From assembly GCF_002563715.1 (NCBI RefSeq), contig NZ_PDJJ01000001.1:1736001-1800000 (forward strand): 64,000 bases of DNA, written 5' to 3'. A program made the translations under genes and the position numbers. Within the stretch, counting starts at the first letter, position 1. Each line of letters begins with the position of its first letter. Positions 25,307-35,803 of this stretch are shown one piece after another. Source of the DNA: Isoptericola jiangsuensis. Its GTDB lineage: Bacteria; Actinomycetota; Actinomycetes; Actinomycetales; Cellulomonadaceae. The notes beneath the pieces were generated by a model that saw only the letters and a list, made by a program, of their open reading frames with translations, was not told the origin of the DNA and ran no database searches.

Positions 25307-26278
25307 TCAGGCCCGTGTGCGCAGCTTGAGGACGGCGTTCGCCGTGGCCCACACGAGCAGGCCCGCGCCGAGCATGTGCACGCCGACCAGGATCTCGGGC
25401 AGACCGGTGAAGTACTGGACATAGCCCACCAGGGCCTGCGCGAGGGTGACGACGACGAGCAGCCAGGCCGCGCGCCAGGCCCGGTCGACGGTCCCGGCGT
25501 CGGTGGTGCCCTGGCGGGACAGCCGGCGCATCAGCACGAGCAGCACGACGAGCGTGGCGACGAACAGCCAGACGGTGGCGGAGTGCGCGCGGGTCACGAG
25601 GTACGGGTCGAGGGCGAGGCGGTAGCCGACCTCGGTGTCGCCCGAGTGCGGGCCGGCACCGGTGACGAGCACGCCGAGCACCACGACGGCCGCCATGAGG
25701 GCGGTGAGCACGCCCCCGACGACCGTCAGGGCGGGCGCGCCGAGCCGGACGGGGGCGCCGTCGCCCTCGCCGTGCCGGCGCAGCAGGTACGCGCTGAACC
25801 ACACCAGCGCCGCAGACACCCCGAAGTGCAGGGACACCCAGCCGGGGTGCAGGTGCAGGAGGACCACCACGCCGCCGATGAGGGCCTGGGCGACCACCCC
25901 GGCGAGCGGCACGAAGCCGAGGACGCGGTACTCGGGGGAGCGGCGCCGGTCCGTCCACACGAGCAGCAGCACGGCGATGGCGATGGCCGCGAGCACGAAC
26001 GTGATGAGCCGGTTGCCGAACTCGACGTACGGGTGGATCGAGGTGGCCTCGTGCAGCACGGGCGTGAACCGGCCGGGCTCGCAGTGCGGCCAGGTGGAGC
26101 ACCCGAGGCCGGAGTCCGTGAGGCGCACGGCACCGCCGGTGACGATGATGGCGATCTGCCCGACGACGTTCGCGACGAGCACGCCGCGGGTCCAGCCGCG
26201 GAAGCGGGCGAACCGGAGGGGCGCTGGCGTCGGGGCGGGGGCGGAGCCCACGGGCTCGGCGGGGGCGGGGGTGCTCAC
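25307..26278 (-). CDS. ctaA: Heme A synthase (COX15/CtaA family)
   Basis: Oxidises heme O to heme A for aa3-type cytochrome oxidase. 323 aa with eight predicted transmembrane helices in two homologous four-helix halves. Family motifs include GGAVRLTDSGLGCSTWPHC with its cysteine pair, the heme-ligand histidines in HPYVEFGNRL and LHFGVSAALVWF, and TRAHSATVWLF and VHMLGAGLLVW in the second half. It is followed on the minus strand by an upstream ABC exporter pair, as in M. tuberculosis Rv1456c-Rv1458c. A 100-bp gap separates it from the permease gene. Confidence 0.93.
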   Translation of the reverse strand: MSTPAPAEPVGSAPAPTPAPLRFARFRGWTRGVLVANVVGQIAIIVTGGAVRLTDSGLGCSTWPHCEPGRFTPVLHEATSIHPYVEFGNRLITFVLAAIAIAVLLLVWTDRRRSPEYRVLGFVPLAGVVAQALIGGVVVLLHLHPGWVSLHFGVSAALVWFSAYLLRRHGEGDGAPVRLGAPALTVVGGVLTALMAAVVVLGVLVTGAGPHSGDTEVGYRLALDPYLVTRAHSATVWLFVATLVVLLVLMRRLSRQGTTDAGTVDRAWRAAWLLVVVTLAQALVGYVQYFTGLPEILVGVHMLGAGLLVWATANAVLKLRTRA

Positions 26279-26378
26279 GGGTCCACGGTAGTGCCCGTCG
26301 TCACGGCGGCCGGGCGTCGTCGGGCGCCGACGGCTGTGAGATTGGTCCGTCCGTGGCCGACCCGCGGGGGCGGGCGTG

Positions 26379-27167
26379 TCAGTGCCAGCGGAACAGACGG
26401 CTGGCCCCGGCGCCGAACGCCGCGGTCCACGCGAGCAGCACCATGACGCTCAGGGGCGGCACCCCGGCGCCTGTCAGGGCCCCGCGCAGGCCCTCGCCGA
26501 GCGCTCCCGACGGCAGGAACGCCGCCACGTGCGCGAGCACGCCGGGCAGCTCCGACGGGGGGACGATCAGCCCGCCGCCCACGACGAGGAGCACCAGGAC
26601 GAGGTTCGCGACGGCGAGCACGCCCTCGGCGCGCAGCGTCCCGGCGAGCAGCAGCGCCAGGGCCGTGAACGCCGCGGTGCCGAGCAGGAGGAGGCCGACC
26701 GCGGGGAGGATCCCCGCGAGCACCGGTTCCCAGCCCATCGCGAGGGCGACGGCCGTGATGACGACCACCTGCACCGCCTCGACGGCGAGCACGCCGAGCA
26801 CCTTGCCCGCGAGCAGGCCGCCGCGGCCGAGCGGGGTGGTGGCGAGCAGCCGCAGGACGCCGTTGCGGCGGTCGAACGCCGTCGCGATCGACTGGGACGT
26901 GAAGGCGGTCGTCACGCACGCCAGTGCCAGCACGCCCGGGGTGACGAAGTCGACGCGCGTCGCACCGCCGGTGTCGAGCTCGACCAACGACGTGCGCACC
27001 AGGCCGACCAGCAGCAGGACCGGCACGACGACCGTCACCAGCAGCTGCTCGCCGTTGCGCAGGATCGCCCGCGTCTCGAACGACGCCTGGGCGGCGACGC
27101 GGCGCCACGCGGGGGCGGCACCGGGAGCCGGGGCGGTCGTCGTGGGGGAGGTCGTCGGGGTCGTCAT
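26379..27167 (-). CDS. ABC-2 type exporter permease
   Basis: 262 aa with six predicted transmembrane segments. Conserved ABC-2 features include ATAFDRRNGVLRLLATTPLGR near residue 105, just before the first long membrane block. The ATG at 27167 overlaps the stop of the ATPase gene (ATGA), indicating one transporter. Substrate unknown; the linked ctaA hints at a role around cytochrome oxidase or envelope, but this is positional inference only. Confidence 0.85.
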   Translation of the reverse strand: MTTPTTSPTTTAPAPGAAPAWRRVAAQASFETRAILRNGEQLLVTVVVPVLLLVGLVRTSLVELDTGGATRVDFVTPGVLALACVTTAFTSQSIATAFDRRNGVLRLLATTPLGRGGLLAGKVLGVLAVEAVQVVVITAVALAMGWEPVLAGILPAVGLLLLGTAAFTALALLLAGTLRAEGVLAVANLVLVLLVVGGGLIVPPSELPGVLAHVAAFLPSGALGEGLRGALTGAGVPPLSVMVLLAWTAAFGAGASRLFRWH

Positions 27168-28126
27168 CGCAGGTGCCGTCCGGTGAGGTCGAGGAACACG
27201 TCCTCCAGGGTGCGCCGTCCGACGCTCAGGCGACGGACGAGGACGTCCTGGTCCGCGAGCGCGGCGGTCACGGCGGCGACCGCCGTGGGGGACGTCGGTC
27301 CCGACACCTGGTAGGTGCCGGGGTCGGTGCGGGACACGTGCCAGGTGGTGCCGGGCAGCGTGGTCGTGAGGTGCGCCGTCAGCGCCGCGTCGTCGACCTC
27401 CGCGGTGACGTCGACCCGCACCGTGGGGGCGGGGCCGTCGGCGTCCGCCGCGAGCAGCTCCGGCACCGAGCCGGACGCGATGACGCGGCCGTGGTCGACG
27501 ACGTGCACCCGGTCGGCGAGGTCCTCCGCCTCGTCCATGAGGTGCGTCGTGAGGACCACCGCGACGCCGTCGGCGCGCAGCTCGCGCACCAGGTCCCACA
27601 CGGCGTGCCGGGACTGCGGGTCCATGCCCGCGCTGGGCTCGTCGAGGAACACGACCTCCGGGCGTCCGACGACGGCCGCGGCCAGCGCGAGCCGCTGCCG
27701 CTGCCCGCCGGACAGCCGCCGCACCGTAGTGCGGGCGAAGGCGTGCAGGCCGAGCCGTTCGGCGAGCTCGCCGACGTCGCGCGGCGCGGCGTACATCGCC
27801 GCGACGTGGCGCAGCATCTCGAGCGCGCGCACGCCGGTCGGCAGCCCGCCGTCCTGCAGCATGACGCCGACCCGGGGACGCAGCCGCACGGCGTCCGTGA
27901 CCGGGTCCAGCCCGAGCACGCGCACCGTGCCGCCGTCGGGGGAGCGCAGTCCTTCGCAGCACTCGACCGTGGTGGTCTTGCCCGCCCCGTTGGGACCCAG
28001 GACGGCGGTCACCTCGCCGGCCGCGGCGTGCAGGTCGAGGCCGTCGACGACGTCGCGGCCCCCGTACGTCTTGCGCAGCCGGTGCACGACGACGGCGGCC
28101 TCGACTGGCGGGACGGTGGTGGGCAC
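27164..28126 (-). CDS. ABC exporter ATP-binding protein
   Basis: 320 aa, DrrA/CcmA-like. Walker A GPNGAGKTTT near residues 44-53, Q-loop VMLQDGGLP, signature LSGGQRQRLALA, Walker B VVFLDEPSAGMD and H-loop TTHLMDEAEDL are intact. The last about 90 residues form the extra C-terminal domain usual for drug/polyketide-type ABC-2 ATPases. First gene of the minus-strand operon; only 38 bp separate its start from the divergent HdeD-like gene, so the promoters must overlap. Confidence 0.9.
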   Translation of the reverse strand: MPTTVPPVEAAVVVHRLRKTYGGRDVVDGLDLHAAAGEVTAVLGPNGAGKTTTVECCEGLRSPDGGTVRVLGLDPVTDAVRLRPRVGVMLQDGGLPTGVRALEMLRHVAAMYAAPRDVGELAERLGLHAFARTTVRRLSGGQRQRLALAAAVVGRPEVVFLDEPSAGMDPQSRHAVWDLVRELRADGVAVVLTTHLMDEAEDLADRVHVVDHGRVIASGSVPELLAADADGPAPTVRVDVTAEVDDAALTAHLTTTLPGTTWHVSRTDPGTYQVSGPTSPTAVAAVTAALADQDVLVRRLSVGRRTLEDVFLDLTGRHLR

Positions 28127-28164
28127 CCGAGGATTCTACGGAGTCGAGCAGAGCGGGAGAGACG

Positions 28165-28788
28165 ATGACCTACTACACGTTCGCGCAGCCGGCCGACCTG
28201 GCTCGGGTGGCGCGTCGCATCTGGTACTGGCCCGTGGTCCGGGGTGTCCTGGCGGTGCTGTTCGGCCTCCTGGCGGTGTTCCTGCCCGACAAGACGCCGG
28301 GCCTGCTCGTGCAGGTCTTCGGGGCGTTCGTGATCGTGGACGGCATCGTGAGCCTGGTCGACGGGTTGCGTCGCCGCGGCTCCCAGGCGGGCTCGGTGAA
28401 CACCGGCATCGGGGTGGTGGCGGTCGTCTTCGGCGCGGTGATGCTGTTCCTGCCGGGGGTGACGCTCGGCCTGGTCCTGGCGCTCATCGCGATCTGGGCG
28501 ATGCTGTTCGGCCTGCTGCAGGTGTTCGGCGCGTTCGCGCTGCGCAGCCGCGGCGGCGGGTCGTGGGTGTGGAGCCTGGTGTCCGGCCTGCTGTTCGTGG
28601 CGCTGGCCGTGGTGTGCCTGGTCAACCCGAGCGGCGCGATCGAGTTCATGTCGGTCGTGGTCGGGCTCTTCGCGATCGCGATCGGGGTGCTGCTCGTCGC
28701 GTTCGGGCTGAAGATGCGGGCGCTGGGCAAGCAGGCGCCGGGCGGCGACGACCACGACGTCATCGAGGGGGAGGTCGTCGACGGGTGA
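28165..28788 (+). CDS. HdeD-family (DUF308) membrane protein
   Basis: 207 aa with six predicted transmembrane helices arranged as paired hydrophobic hairpins, e.g. VLAVLFGLLAVFLPDKTPG and VVAVVFGAVMLFLPGVTLG, the internal repeat typical of DUF308/HdeD. Members are associated with acid or general stress in some bacteria, but the molecular role is unknown. The ATG follows GGGAGAG. A terminator hairpin lies 42 bp downstream. Confidence 0.8.
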   Translation: MTYYTFAQPADLARVARRIWYWPVVRGVLAVLFGLLAVFLPDKTPGLLVQVFGAFVIVDGIVSLVDGLRRRGSQAGSVNTGIGVVAVVFGAVMLFLPGVTLGLVLALIAIWAMLFGLLQVFGAFALRSRGGGSWVWSLVSGLLFVALAVVCLVNPSGAIEFMSVVVGLFAIAIGVLLVAFGLKMRALGKQAPGGDDHDVIEGEVVDG

Positions 28789-28829
28789 CCACGCGGTGAC
28801 CGCCGCGTGAAACCTGTGTGACGTGCGTC

Positions 28830-28861
28830 GCAGCGGGCCTCCTGACCAGGGGGCCCGCTGC
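28830..28861 (+). terminator. Terminator after the HdeD-like gene
   Basis: 13-bp stem 28830-28842 with 28849-28861 (one G-T pair), loop TGACCA, followed by TTCGGT. It insulates the suf promoter that starts 20 bp later. Confidence 0.75.
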
Positions 28862-28881
28862 TTCGGTGAGGCATGCCTTGC

Positions 28882-28909
28882 TTGACAACCTCGATTACGC
28901 AACAAGGAT
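28882..28909 (+). promoter_or_regulatory. suf operon promoter
   Basis: TTGACA (28882-28887) is a perfect -35; AAGGAT (28904-28909) with a 16-bp spacer is the likely -10. The surrounding DNA is markedly more AT-rich than neighbouring sequence. Transcription would start near 28917, about 60 bp before sufR. Confidence 0.65.
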
Positions 28910-28913
28910 GTTG
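28900..28913. promoter_or_regulatory. SufR-type operator CAAC-N6-GTTG
   Basis: CAAC (28900-28903), six bases, GTTG (28910-28913); the dyad extends to CAACA/TGTTG. This matches the CAAC-N6-GTTG consensus reported for SufR. The six central bases are the proposed -10, so bound SufR would block RNA polymerase directly. A further CAAC half-site lies at 28886-28889. Confidence 0.65.
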
Positions 28914-28978
28914 TCTATATCGATGACGTCGGTCGGGGTGCTCCCGGCCGCGACGCACGGACGCCCGGAGGTGAGCAC

Positions 28979-29707
28979 GTGACGACTGCGCCCGCACCCG
29001 TCGGCGTGCCGCCGACCGCGGCGGACACCGAGGGGACGCGCCGTCGCGTGCTCGAGCTCGTCGCCAGCGAGGGGCCGGTCTCGGCCTCCGAGCTGGCCGC
29101 CCGCCTGAACCTCACCTCCGCCGCCGTCCGCCGCCACCTCGCCTGCCTCGAGCAGGACGGCACCGTCGCGGTGCACGAGGCGGGCCGCAACGACCGGCGA
29201 CGGGGCCGCCCCGCCCGCCGGTACGTCGTCAGCACCACCGGCCAGTCCGAGCTCGGCGGCGAGGACGTCGAGCTCGCGACCCAGGCCATGCGGTTCCTGC
29301 GGCGCACCGCCGGTGACGAGGCGGTCGCCGCGTTCGCGGCCGAGCGCAACGAGGCCGTCGTGCGCCGGTACGCCCCGCGGCTGACCGGCACCGACCCGCA
29401 CACCCGCGCCGAACAGCTCGCCGAGCTGCTCGCCGGGGACGGCTACGCCGCGTCCGTGCGGCCCGTCGTCGGCCCCCAGGTGCCCGTGGTGCAGCTGTGC
29501 CAGGGTCACTGCCCCGTGCAGCACGCCGCTGAGGACTTCCCCGAGCTGTGCGAGGCCGAGGCGCACGCCTTCGCCCGCCTGCTCGGGACCCACGTCCAGC
29601 GGCTCGCCACCCTCGCAGGCGGCGCGCACGCCTGCGTCACCAACGTCCCGCTTGCTCCCCCCACCCCCGCCGGCCGCACCCGCGGCACGCAGGAAGGATC
29701 ACGATGA
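28979..29707 (+). CDS. sufR: SufR-like Fe-S transcriptional repressor of the suf operon
   Basis: 242 aa. An N-terminal DeoR/ArsR-type winged helix (about 20-75: [23 protein letters not shown]) is followed by an effector region with four cysteines spaced C-x3-C-x12-C-x27-C (starting LCQGHC). That spacing equals the one I recall for the Fe-S ligands of M. tuberculosis SufR. It senses cluster status and autorepresses the operon through the CAAC-N6-GTTG site upstream. GTG start with CGGAGG at 28966-28971; the stop overlaps sufB (ATGA). Confidence 0.9.
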   Translation: MTTAPAPVGVPPTAADTEGTRRRVLELVASEGPVSASELAARLNLTSAAVRRHLACLEQDGTVAVHEAGRNDRRRGRPARRYVVSTTGQSELGGEDVELATQAMRFLRRTAGDEAVAAFAAERNEAVVRRYAPRLTGTDPHTRAEQLAELLAGDGYAASVRPVVGPQVPVVQLCQGHCPVQHAAEDFPELCEAEAHAFARLLGTHVQRLATLAGGAHACVTNVPLAPPTPAGRTRGTQEGSR

Positions 29708-31167
29708 GCGCTCCCACCCAGGACGCCGCCGCGGCGGTGTCGTCGCCGGGCAGCGACAAGCAGACCGACGACGAGATCATCGCCTCGATCGGTGCCTACG
29801 AGTACGGCTGGCGCGACAGCGACGCCGCGGGCGAGACCGCCCGGCGCGGCCTCAACGAGGACGTCGTCAAGAACATCTCGGACATGAAGGACGAGCCCGA
29901 GTGGATGCGCAAGGCGCGTCTGAAGGCGCTGCGCCTCTTCGAGAAGAAGCCCATGCCGGGCTGGGGCGCCGACCTCACCGGGATCGACTTCGACCGCATC
30001 AAGTACTTCGTGCGCTCCACCGAGAAGCAGGCCACCAGCTGGGAGGACCTGCCCGAGGACATCAAGGCGACCTACGACCGCCTCGGCATCCCCGAGGCCG
30101 AGAAGCAGCGTCTCGTCGCCGGTGTCGCCGCGCAGTACGAGTCCGAGGTCGTCTACCACCAGATCCGCGAGGACCTGGAGGAGCAGGGCGTCATCTTCGT
30201 CGACACCGACACGGGCCTGCGCGAGTACCCGGAGCTCTTCCAGGAGTACTTCGGCACCGTCATCCCCGCCGGCGACAACAAGTTCTCCGCGCTGAACTCG
30301 GCCGTGTGGTCGGGCGGCTCGTTCGTCTACGTGCCGCCGGGCGTGCACGTCGAGATCCCGCTGCAGGCCTACTTCCGTATCAACACGGAGAACATGGGCC
30401 AGTTCGAGCGGACGCTGATCATCGCCGACGAGGGCTCCTACGTGCATTACGTCGAGGGCTGCACCGCGCCGATCTACTCGTCCGACTCGCTGCACAGCGC
30501 CGTCGTCGAGATCGTCGTGAAGAAGAACGCCCGCGTGCGCTACACGACCATCCAGAACTGGTCGAACAACGTGTACAACCTGGTGACCAAGCGCGCCACG
30601 GCCGAGGCCGGCGCCACCATGGAGTGGGTCGACGGCAACATCGGCTCCAAGGTCACCATGAAGTACCCGGCGATCTACCTGCTCGGCGAGCACGCCAAGG
30701 GCGAGACGCTGTCCATCGCCTTCGCGGGCGAGGGCCAGCACCAGGACGCCGGCGCCAAGATGGTGCACGCCGCGCCGCACACGTCGTCGTCCATCGTCTC
30801 CAAGTCGGTGGCCCGCGGCGGCGGCCGCACGTCCTACCGCGGCCTCGTGCAGGTGCTCGAGGGCGCCTCGCACTCCGCGTCGACCGTGCTGTGCGACGCC
30901 CTGCTGGTCGACCAGATCTCCCGGTCCGACACCTACCCGTACGTCGACGTCCGCGAGGACGACGTGTCCATGGGCCACGAGGCGACGGTGTCCAAGGTGA
31001 GCGAGGACCAGCTGTTCTACCTCATGTCCCGAGGCATGGACGAGACCGAGGCGATGGCGATGATCGTCCGCGGGTTCGTCGAGCCCATCGCGCGCGAGCT
31101 CCCCATGGAGTACGCGCTCGAGCTCAACCGCCTCATCGAGCTGCAGATGGAAGGGTCCGTCGGCTGA
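29704..31167 (+). CDS. sufB: Fe-S cluster scaffold protein SufB
   Basis: 487 aa; builds Fe-S clusters with SufC and SufD. The beta-helix core includes [34 protein letters not shown] and the C-terminal [16 protein letters not shown] region. Unlike M. tuberculosis SufB there is no intein: the EGCTAP segment is uninterrupted. The ATG at 29704 (ATGA overlap with sufR) is chosen; the frame is open further upstream only inside sufR. sufD starts one base after the stop. Confidence 0.97.
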   Translation: MSAPTQDAAAAVSSPGSDKQTDDEIIASIGAYEYGWRDSDAAGETARRGLNEDVVKNISDMKDEPEWMRKARLKALRLFEKKPMPGWGADLTGIDFDRIKYFVRSTEKQATSWEDLPEDIKATYDRLGIPEAEKQRLVAGVAAQYESEVVYHQIREDLEEQGVIFVDTDTGLREYPELFQEYFGTVIPAGDNKFSALNSAVWSGGSFVYVPPGVHVEIPLQAYFRINTENMGQFERTLIIADEGSYVHYVEGCTAPIYSSDSLHSAVVEIVVKKNARVRYTTIQNWSNNVYNLVTKRATAEAGATMEWVDGNIGSKVTMKYPAIYLLGEHAKGETLSIAFAGEGQHQDAGAKMVHAAPHTSSSIVSKSVARGGGRTSYRGLVQVLEGASHSASTVLCDALLVDQISRSDTYPYVDVREDDVSMGHEATVSKVSEDQLFYLMSRGMDETEAMAMIVRGFVEPIARELPMEYALELNRLIELQMEGSVG

Positions 31168-31168
31168 A

Positions 31169-32386
31169 ATGACCGCAACCACAGATCTCACGACGGACCA
31201 CTCGCGCGCCGTCGCCGACGGCGCCCACTCCCACGGCGTGGTGCCCGCCGGCTCCCGCGCGGAGCGCGTCACCTCCTTCGACCTCGCGGACATCCCCGTC
31301 CCGTCCGGTCGTGAGGAGGAGTGGCGCTTCTCCCCGGTGGCCCGCCTCCAGCCGCTGTTCGCGGACACCCTCGGCGCCGACGGCGTGACCGTCACCGTCG
31401 AGGCGGCCCCCGAGGTGAAGGTCGAGACCGTCGGTCGCGACGACGCCCGCCTCGGCCGCGCCGGCAAGCCCGGCGACCGCGCCGCCGTCACCGCGTGGAA
31501 CGCCGTGGCGCAGGCGACCGTCGTCACCGTGCCCGCCGAGGCCGTCGCCTCCGCGGTGACGTCCGTGCGCGTCGACGGCGTGTCCGGCGACGCCACGGCC
31601 AGCCACCTGCTCATCGAGGCCGAGCGGCACGCCGAGGCCGTCGTCGTGGTGGACCACCGCGGCCTGGCCCTGCTCGACCAGACGGTCGAGATCGTCGTCG
31701 GCGACGGCGCGCACCTCACCGTCGTCTCCGTCCAGGACTGGGCCGAGGGCACCGTGCACGCCTCCTCGCACCGCGCCGTCATCGGTCGCGACGCGAAGCT
31801 CAAGCACGTCGTGGTGACGTTCGGCGGCGACGTCGTGCGCCTCACGCCGGACGCGACCTTCACCGCCGAGGGCGGCGAGGTCGAGATGGTCGGCCTGTAC
31901 TTCGCGGACGCCGACCAGCACCAGGAGCACCGCCTGTTCGTCGACCACGCCGTGCCGCGCTGCAAGTCGCGCGTCACCTACAAGGGCGCCCTGCAGGGTG
32001 CCGGCGCGCACGCGGTGTGGGTGGGCGACGTCCTCATCCAGGCCGAGGCCGAGGCCACGGACACCTACGAGCTGAACCGCAACCTGGTCCTCACCGACGG
32101 CGCCCGCGCCGACTCGGTGCCGAACCTGGAGATCGAGACCGGCGAGATCGAGGGCGCGGGCCACGCGTCCGCGACCGGCCGGTTCGACGACGAGCAGCTC
32201 TTCTACCTCATGGCCCGTGGCATCCCCGAGGCCGACGCCCGTCGCCTCGTCGTGCGCGGCTTCTTCGCCGAGCTGATCGAGGAGATCGGCGTCCCCTCCG
32301 TCCAGGAGCGGCTGCTGGCCTCCATCGAGGCCGAGCTCGAGAAGTCGATGAGCGTCATCACCGGCGTGCCCGCGGCGGAGGCCTGA
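31169..32386 (+). CDS. sufD: Fe-S assembly protein SufD
   Basis: 405 aa, structural partner of SufB and SufC. The N-terminal RAERVTSFDLADIPVPSGREEEWRF segment resembles SufD, and the C-terminal half shares the beta-helix with SufB, ending in QLFYLMARGIPEADARRLVVRGFF. Tightly linked between sufB and the Rieske gene. Confidence 0.94.
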   Translation: MTATTDLTTDHSRAVADGAHSHGVVPAGSRAERVTSFDLADIPVPSGREEEWRFSPVARLQPLFADTLGADGVTVTVEAAPEVKVETVGRDDARLGRAGKPGDRAAVTAWNAVAQATVVTVPAEAVASAVTSVRVDGVSGDATASHLLIEAERHAEAVVVVDHRGLALLDQTVEIVVGDGAHLTVVSVQDWAEGTVHASSHRAVIGRDAKLKHVVVTFGGDVVRLTPDATFTAEGGEVEMVGLYFADADQHQEHRLFVDHAVPRCKSRVTYKGALQGAGAHAVWVGDVLIQAEAEATDTYELNRNLVLTDGARADSVPNLEIETGEIEGAGHASATGRFDDEQLFYLMARGIPEADARRLVVRGFFAELIEEIGVPSVQERLLASIEAELEKSMSVITGVPAAEA

Positions 32387-32389
32387 GCG

Positions 32390-32734
32390 ATGGCCCTGCA
32401 GATCGCCTGCTCGGCCGACGACCTGGGACCGGAGGAGGCGAAGCTCGTCGAGCTCGCCGGCGCCGCCGGGACCGTGCCGGTCGCGGTCGTGCGTGACGCC
32501 GACGGCGAGTACCACGCCCTCAGCGACATCTGCTCCCACGGGGCCGTGTCGCTGTCCGACGGCGAGGTCGAGGGCTGCCTCGTGGAGTGCTGGCTGCACG
32601 GTTCGCAGTTCGACCTGCGCACCGGCCGCCCGCTCCAGCTGCCCGCGATCAAGCCCGTGCCCGTCTACCCGGTCAGCGTCGAGGACGGCAACGTGCTCGT
32701 CGACGTCGACGCGACCGTCGCCGTGGCGTCCTGA
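32390..32734 (+). CDS. Rieske-type 2Fe-2S ferredoxin in the suf operon
   Basis: 114 aa. The two Rieske ligand motifs are present: C-x-H in DICSHGAVSLSDG and C-x2-H in ECWLHGSQFDLRTG. It resembles the small ferredoxin subunit of non-heme oxygenases, but no oxygenase is nearby; its constant place between sufD and sufC in many Actinobacteria suggests an electron donor for cluster assembly. That role is inference. The stop is 33 bp before sufC. Confidence 0.88.
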   Translation: MALQIACSADDLGPEEAKLVELAGAAGTVPVAVVRDADGEYHALSDICSHGAVSLSDGEVEGCLVECWLHGSQFDLRTGRPLQLPAIKPVPVYPVSVEDGNVLVDVDATVAVAS

Positions 32735-32748
32735 CACCCCCTTCTTGA

Positions 32749-34845
<2,097 letters not shown>

Positions 34846-34884
34846 GACGAGGCAAGCACCGGGGACACCCGGGGAAGGAAGACC

Positions 34885-35373
34885 GTGAGCTCGCTCGAGC
34901 AGATGTACCAGCAGGTGATCCTGGACCACGCCAAGCGCCCCCACGGGCGCGGGCTGGCCGACCCTGCGCCCGGCCACCTCGCCGGGGAGTCGCACCAGGT
35001 CAACCCGACCTGCGGCGACGAGATCACCCTGCGCGTCGACGTGGAGGGTGGGCGCCTCGCCGCCGTCACGTGGGAGGGCCAGGGGTGCTCCATCTCCCAG
35101 GCGTCCGCGTCCGTCATGACCACCCTCGTGCAGGGGCAGGACCTCGCCGAGGTCGCCCGCCTCGACGGGCTCTTCCACGACCTCATGGCGTCCCGCGGCA
35201 AGGGCCTCGCCGACGACGACGCCCTCGACGCCCTCGGCGACGCCGACGCCTTCACCGGCGTCTCCCAGTACCCCGCCCGCATCAAGTGCGCCCTGCTCGG
35301 CTGGGCCGCGCTCAAGGACTCCCTGGTGCGCAGCGGCGCGCCCGACCACCGAACCGGAGGAACCGATGACTGA
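34885..35373 (+). CDS. sufU: SufU-type zinc sulfur-transfer protein
   Basis: 162 aa. The three metal cysteines are visible in NPTCGDE, GQGCSISQASASVM and RIKCALLGW. In Gram-positives SufU accepts persulfide sulfur from SufS rather than serving as an IscU scaffold. GTG start with GGAAGGAAG just upstream (34872-34880). The 3' end overlaps sufT by 8 bp. Confidence 0.93.
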   Translation: MSSLEQMYQQVILDHAKRPHGRGLADPAPGHLAGESHQVNPTCGDEITLRVDVEGGRLAAVTWEGQGCSISQASASVMTTLVQGQDLAEVARLDGLFHDLMASRGKGLADDDALDALGDADAFTGVSQYPARIKCALLGWAALKDSLVRSGAPDHRTGGTDD

Positions 35374-35707
35374 GAACACGACCGAGCCGGCGCCCGCGCC
35401 GACCACGGCCGCCGACGTCGAGGAGGCCCTGCGCGACGTCATCGACCCCGAGCTGGGGATCAACGTCGTCGACCTCGGCCTCGTCTACGGCGTCGAGGTC
35501 GACCAGAACAACCACGCCGTCATCGACATGACGCTGACGTCCGCGGCCTGCCCGCTGACCGACGTCATCGAGGACCAGGCCGGCCAGGCCCTCGAGGGCA
35601 TCGTCACCGGCCAGCGCATCAACTGGGTCTGGATGCCGCCGTGGGGCCCCGAGAAGATCACCGACGACGGTCGCGAGCAGCTCCGCATGCTGGGGTTCAA
35701 CGTCTGA
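35366..35707 (+). CDS. sufT: SufT, MIP18/DUF59-family Fe-S maturation protein
   Basis: 113 aa. The DUF59 core reads DVIDPELGINVVDLGLVYGV, followed by the LTSAACPLTDVIEDQ segment with the conserved cysteine. Members assist late Fe-S maturation of client proteins. Last gene of the suf operon; a terminator hairpin follows 24 bp later. Confidence 0.92.
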   Translation: MTENTTEPAPAPTTAADVEEALRDVIDPELGINVVDLGLVYGVEVDQNNHAVIDMTLTSAACPLTDVIEDQAGQALEGIVTGQRINWVWMPPWGPEKITDDGREQLRMLGFNV

Positions 35708-35731
35708 CCCCTGGACCTGCCGTACCCACGA

Positions 35732-35763
35732 CGTGCCGCTTCCCGCACCCGGGAGGCGGCACG
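35732..35763 (+). terminator. suf operon terminator
   Basis: 14-bp stem 35732-35745 with 35750-35763 (one T-G pair), loop CACC. It also faces the convergent TolB-like gene ending at 35804. Confidence 0.78.
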
Positions 35764-35803
35764 CCGTCGTTCTGCGGGCGGTCGCCTCCCGGGGAGCCGG
35801 TCG

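Noticed and set aside
29704-31167. Intein in SufB as in M. tuberculosis
   Set aside because: SufB is 487 aa and continuous through EGCTAP; no intein splicing motifs.
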